Below are positions 12,063 to 12,372 of a stretch of DNA of 12,372 nucleotides, in pieces. How positions within the stretch are numbered: position 1 is the stretch's first letter; each line of letters opens with the position of its first letter. A model generated the notes under the pieces. That model was given only the letters and a program-made list of their open reading frames with translations. It was not told the origin of the DNA and did not search any database. Source of the DNA: a bacterium (GTDB lineage Bacteria; Bacteroidota; Bacteroidia; Bacteroidales; Muribaculaceae). The stretch is from NCBI GenBank assembly GCA_004559845.1, contig SFWW01000051.1, forward strand, positions 1-12,372, written 5' to 3'. A program made the translations under genes and the position numbers.

Positions 12063-12372
12063 GTAGTAGTATGGTAGTAGTTGCTTGATTTGCTCGGGTG
12101 GGGTGTCGTTGTGTAGGTTGTTGAGCACATGGGTGAGCCACTCCAGCGGGTTAATGCCGACTATGTCGCAGCTTTCGATCAGGGTGTAGAATATGGCGTT
12201 GTCAACGGCGCCTTTGTCGTTTTTGCTGAAGAGGTAGTTTTTGCGGCCCATTACCGTGGGGCGTTGGTTGCGATCTACGGCATTGTTGTCGATTTGATAG
12301 ATGCCGTTGTCGGCATAGCGGCGCAGGCGCGGCCATAGTTTGTAGGCATAGTCGAGGGCTTTGCCCATGGGG
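12045..12372 (-). CDS. IS66-family transposase (TnpC), C-terminal part
   Basis: The frame runs from the window edge to a TAA at 12047-12045, giving about 109 C-terminal residues. GKALDYAYKLWPRLRRYADNG, then IYQIDNNAVDRNQRPTVMGRKNYLF (read in two parts) and TLIESCDIVGINPLEWL are highly characteristic of the DDE-type IS66 transposase; the Glu in the DNNAVDR/IES region belongs to its catalytic-domain end. The closing stretch PPEQIKQLLPYYYKK fits the short lysine-rich tail. TnpC performs cut-and-paste or copy-type transposition with two helper proteins whose genes would lie beyond the window. The gene is intact as far as visible, so whether the element is active cannot be judged. Confidence 0.93.
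   Translation of the reverse strand, partial: PMGKALDYAYKLWPRLRRYADNGIYQIDNNAVDRNQRPTVMGRKNYLFSKNDKGAVDNAIFYTLIESCDIVGINPLEWLTHVLNNLHNDTPPEQIKQLLPYYYKKSHE

Larger units (their letters stand above)
11992..12372 (-). mobile_element. IS66-family insertion sequence, one end (rest outside window)
   Basis: The end begins GTAAGC at 11992-11997, the terminal sequence typical of IS66-family inverted repeats. Inside it, after about 50 bp, lies the 3' end of an IS66 transposase gene on the - strand, which continues past the window edge. The element interrupts an M23 peptidase reading frame. The end seen here is the one downstream of the transposase; the other terminal repeat and the accessory genes tnpA/tnpB are not visible. 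Confidence 0.85.

Overview
The window reads as a Bacteroidales-type bacterium (Bacteroides/Prevotella or a relative). Support comes from five promoter-like elements that fit the Bacteroidota -33/-7 pattern (TTTG, 20 bp, TAnnTTTG), the lack of clear Shine-Dalgarno sequences, typical Bacteroidota proteins (DUF4369/TlpA-type thioredoxin, secreted GH3-serine hydrolase fusion), an intergenic GAAGTTAA tandem repeat and a Bacteroidota-like IS66 element at the right edge. The genus cannot be fixed from the sequence alone.

Left block (1-2860, + strand): a tight run of small genes with gaps of 2-29 bp, probably one operon: the end of a DUF1653 protein, a thioredoxin (WCQPC), a pyridoxamine-phosphate-oxidase-like flavin protein, an NAD(P)H-dependent FMN reductase, an FKBP-type prolyl isomerase and a small protein with a four-cysteine cluster. 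The theme is redox and protein folding. The striking feature is that the FMN reductase has no stop codon. It runs in frame through an exact 66-bp tandem duplication into an AT-rich domain that strongly resembles a lincosamide nucleotidyltransferase (LnuA/LinA type). This makes a 371-residue reductase-nucleotidyltransferase fusion and is the best candidate here for something undescribed.

Gene-poor spacer (2861-3397): it holds one orphan consensus-like promoter at its left end and a second promoter for the next gene at its right end, with no convincing gene between. Lysine codon preference flips across this spacer (AAG-rich to the left, AAA-rich to the right), so the two sides may have different histories.

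Middle block (3398-9138, + strand): three exported proteins: a UshA-like 5'-nucleotidase, a 1000-residue fusion of a NagZ-like GH3 beta-N-acetylhexosaminidase with a serine beta-lactamase-fold hydrolase, and a DUF4369/TlpA-like thioredoxin with its own promoter behind a strong terminator. They suggest nucleotide scavenging, peptidoglycan-fragment processing and envelope thiol chemistry. Operation as one pathway is not shown.

Right block (9139-11689): a long hairpin and an octamer repeat lie in the convergent gap before purT (- strand; formate-dependent GAR transformylase). purT diverges from an unrecognised secreted coiled-coil protein. Each has a near-perfect promoter, and the shared upstream region holds a perfect 12-bp palindrome and a 20-bp imperfect tandem repeat next to one -33 box.

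Right edge (11690-12372): a remnant of an M23 metallopeptidase gene is cut off by the end of an IS66-family insertion sequence whose transposase C-terminus is read on the - strand. This edge looks like decaying accessory DNA.
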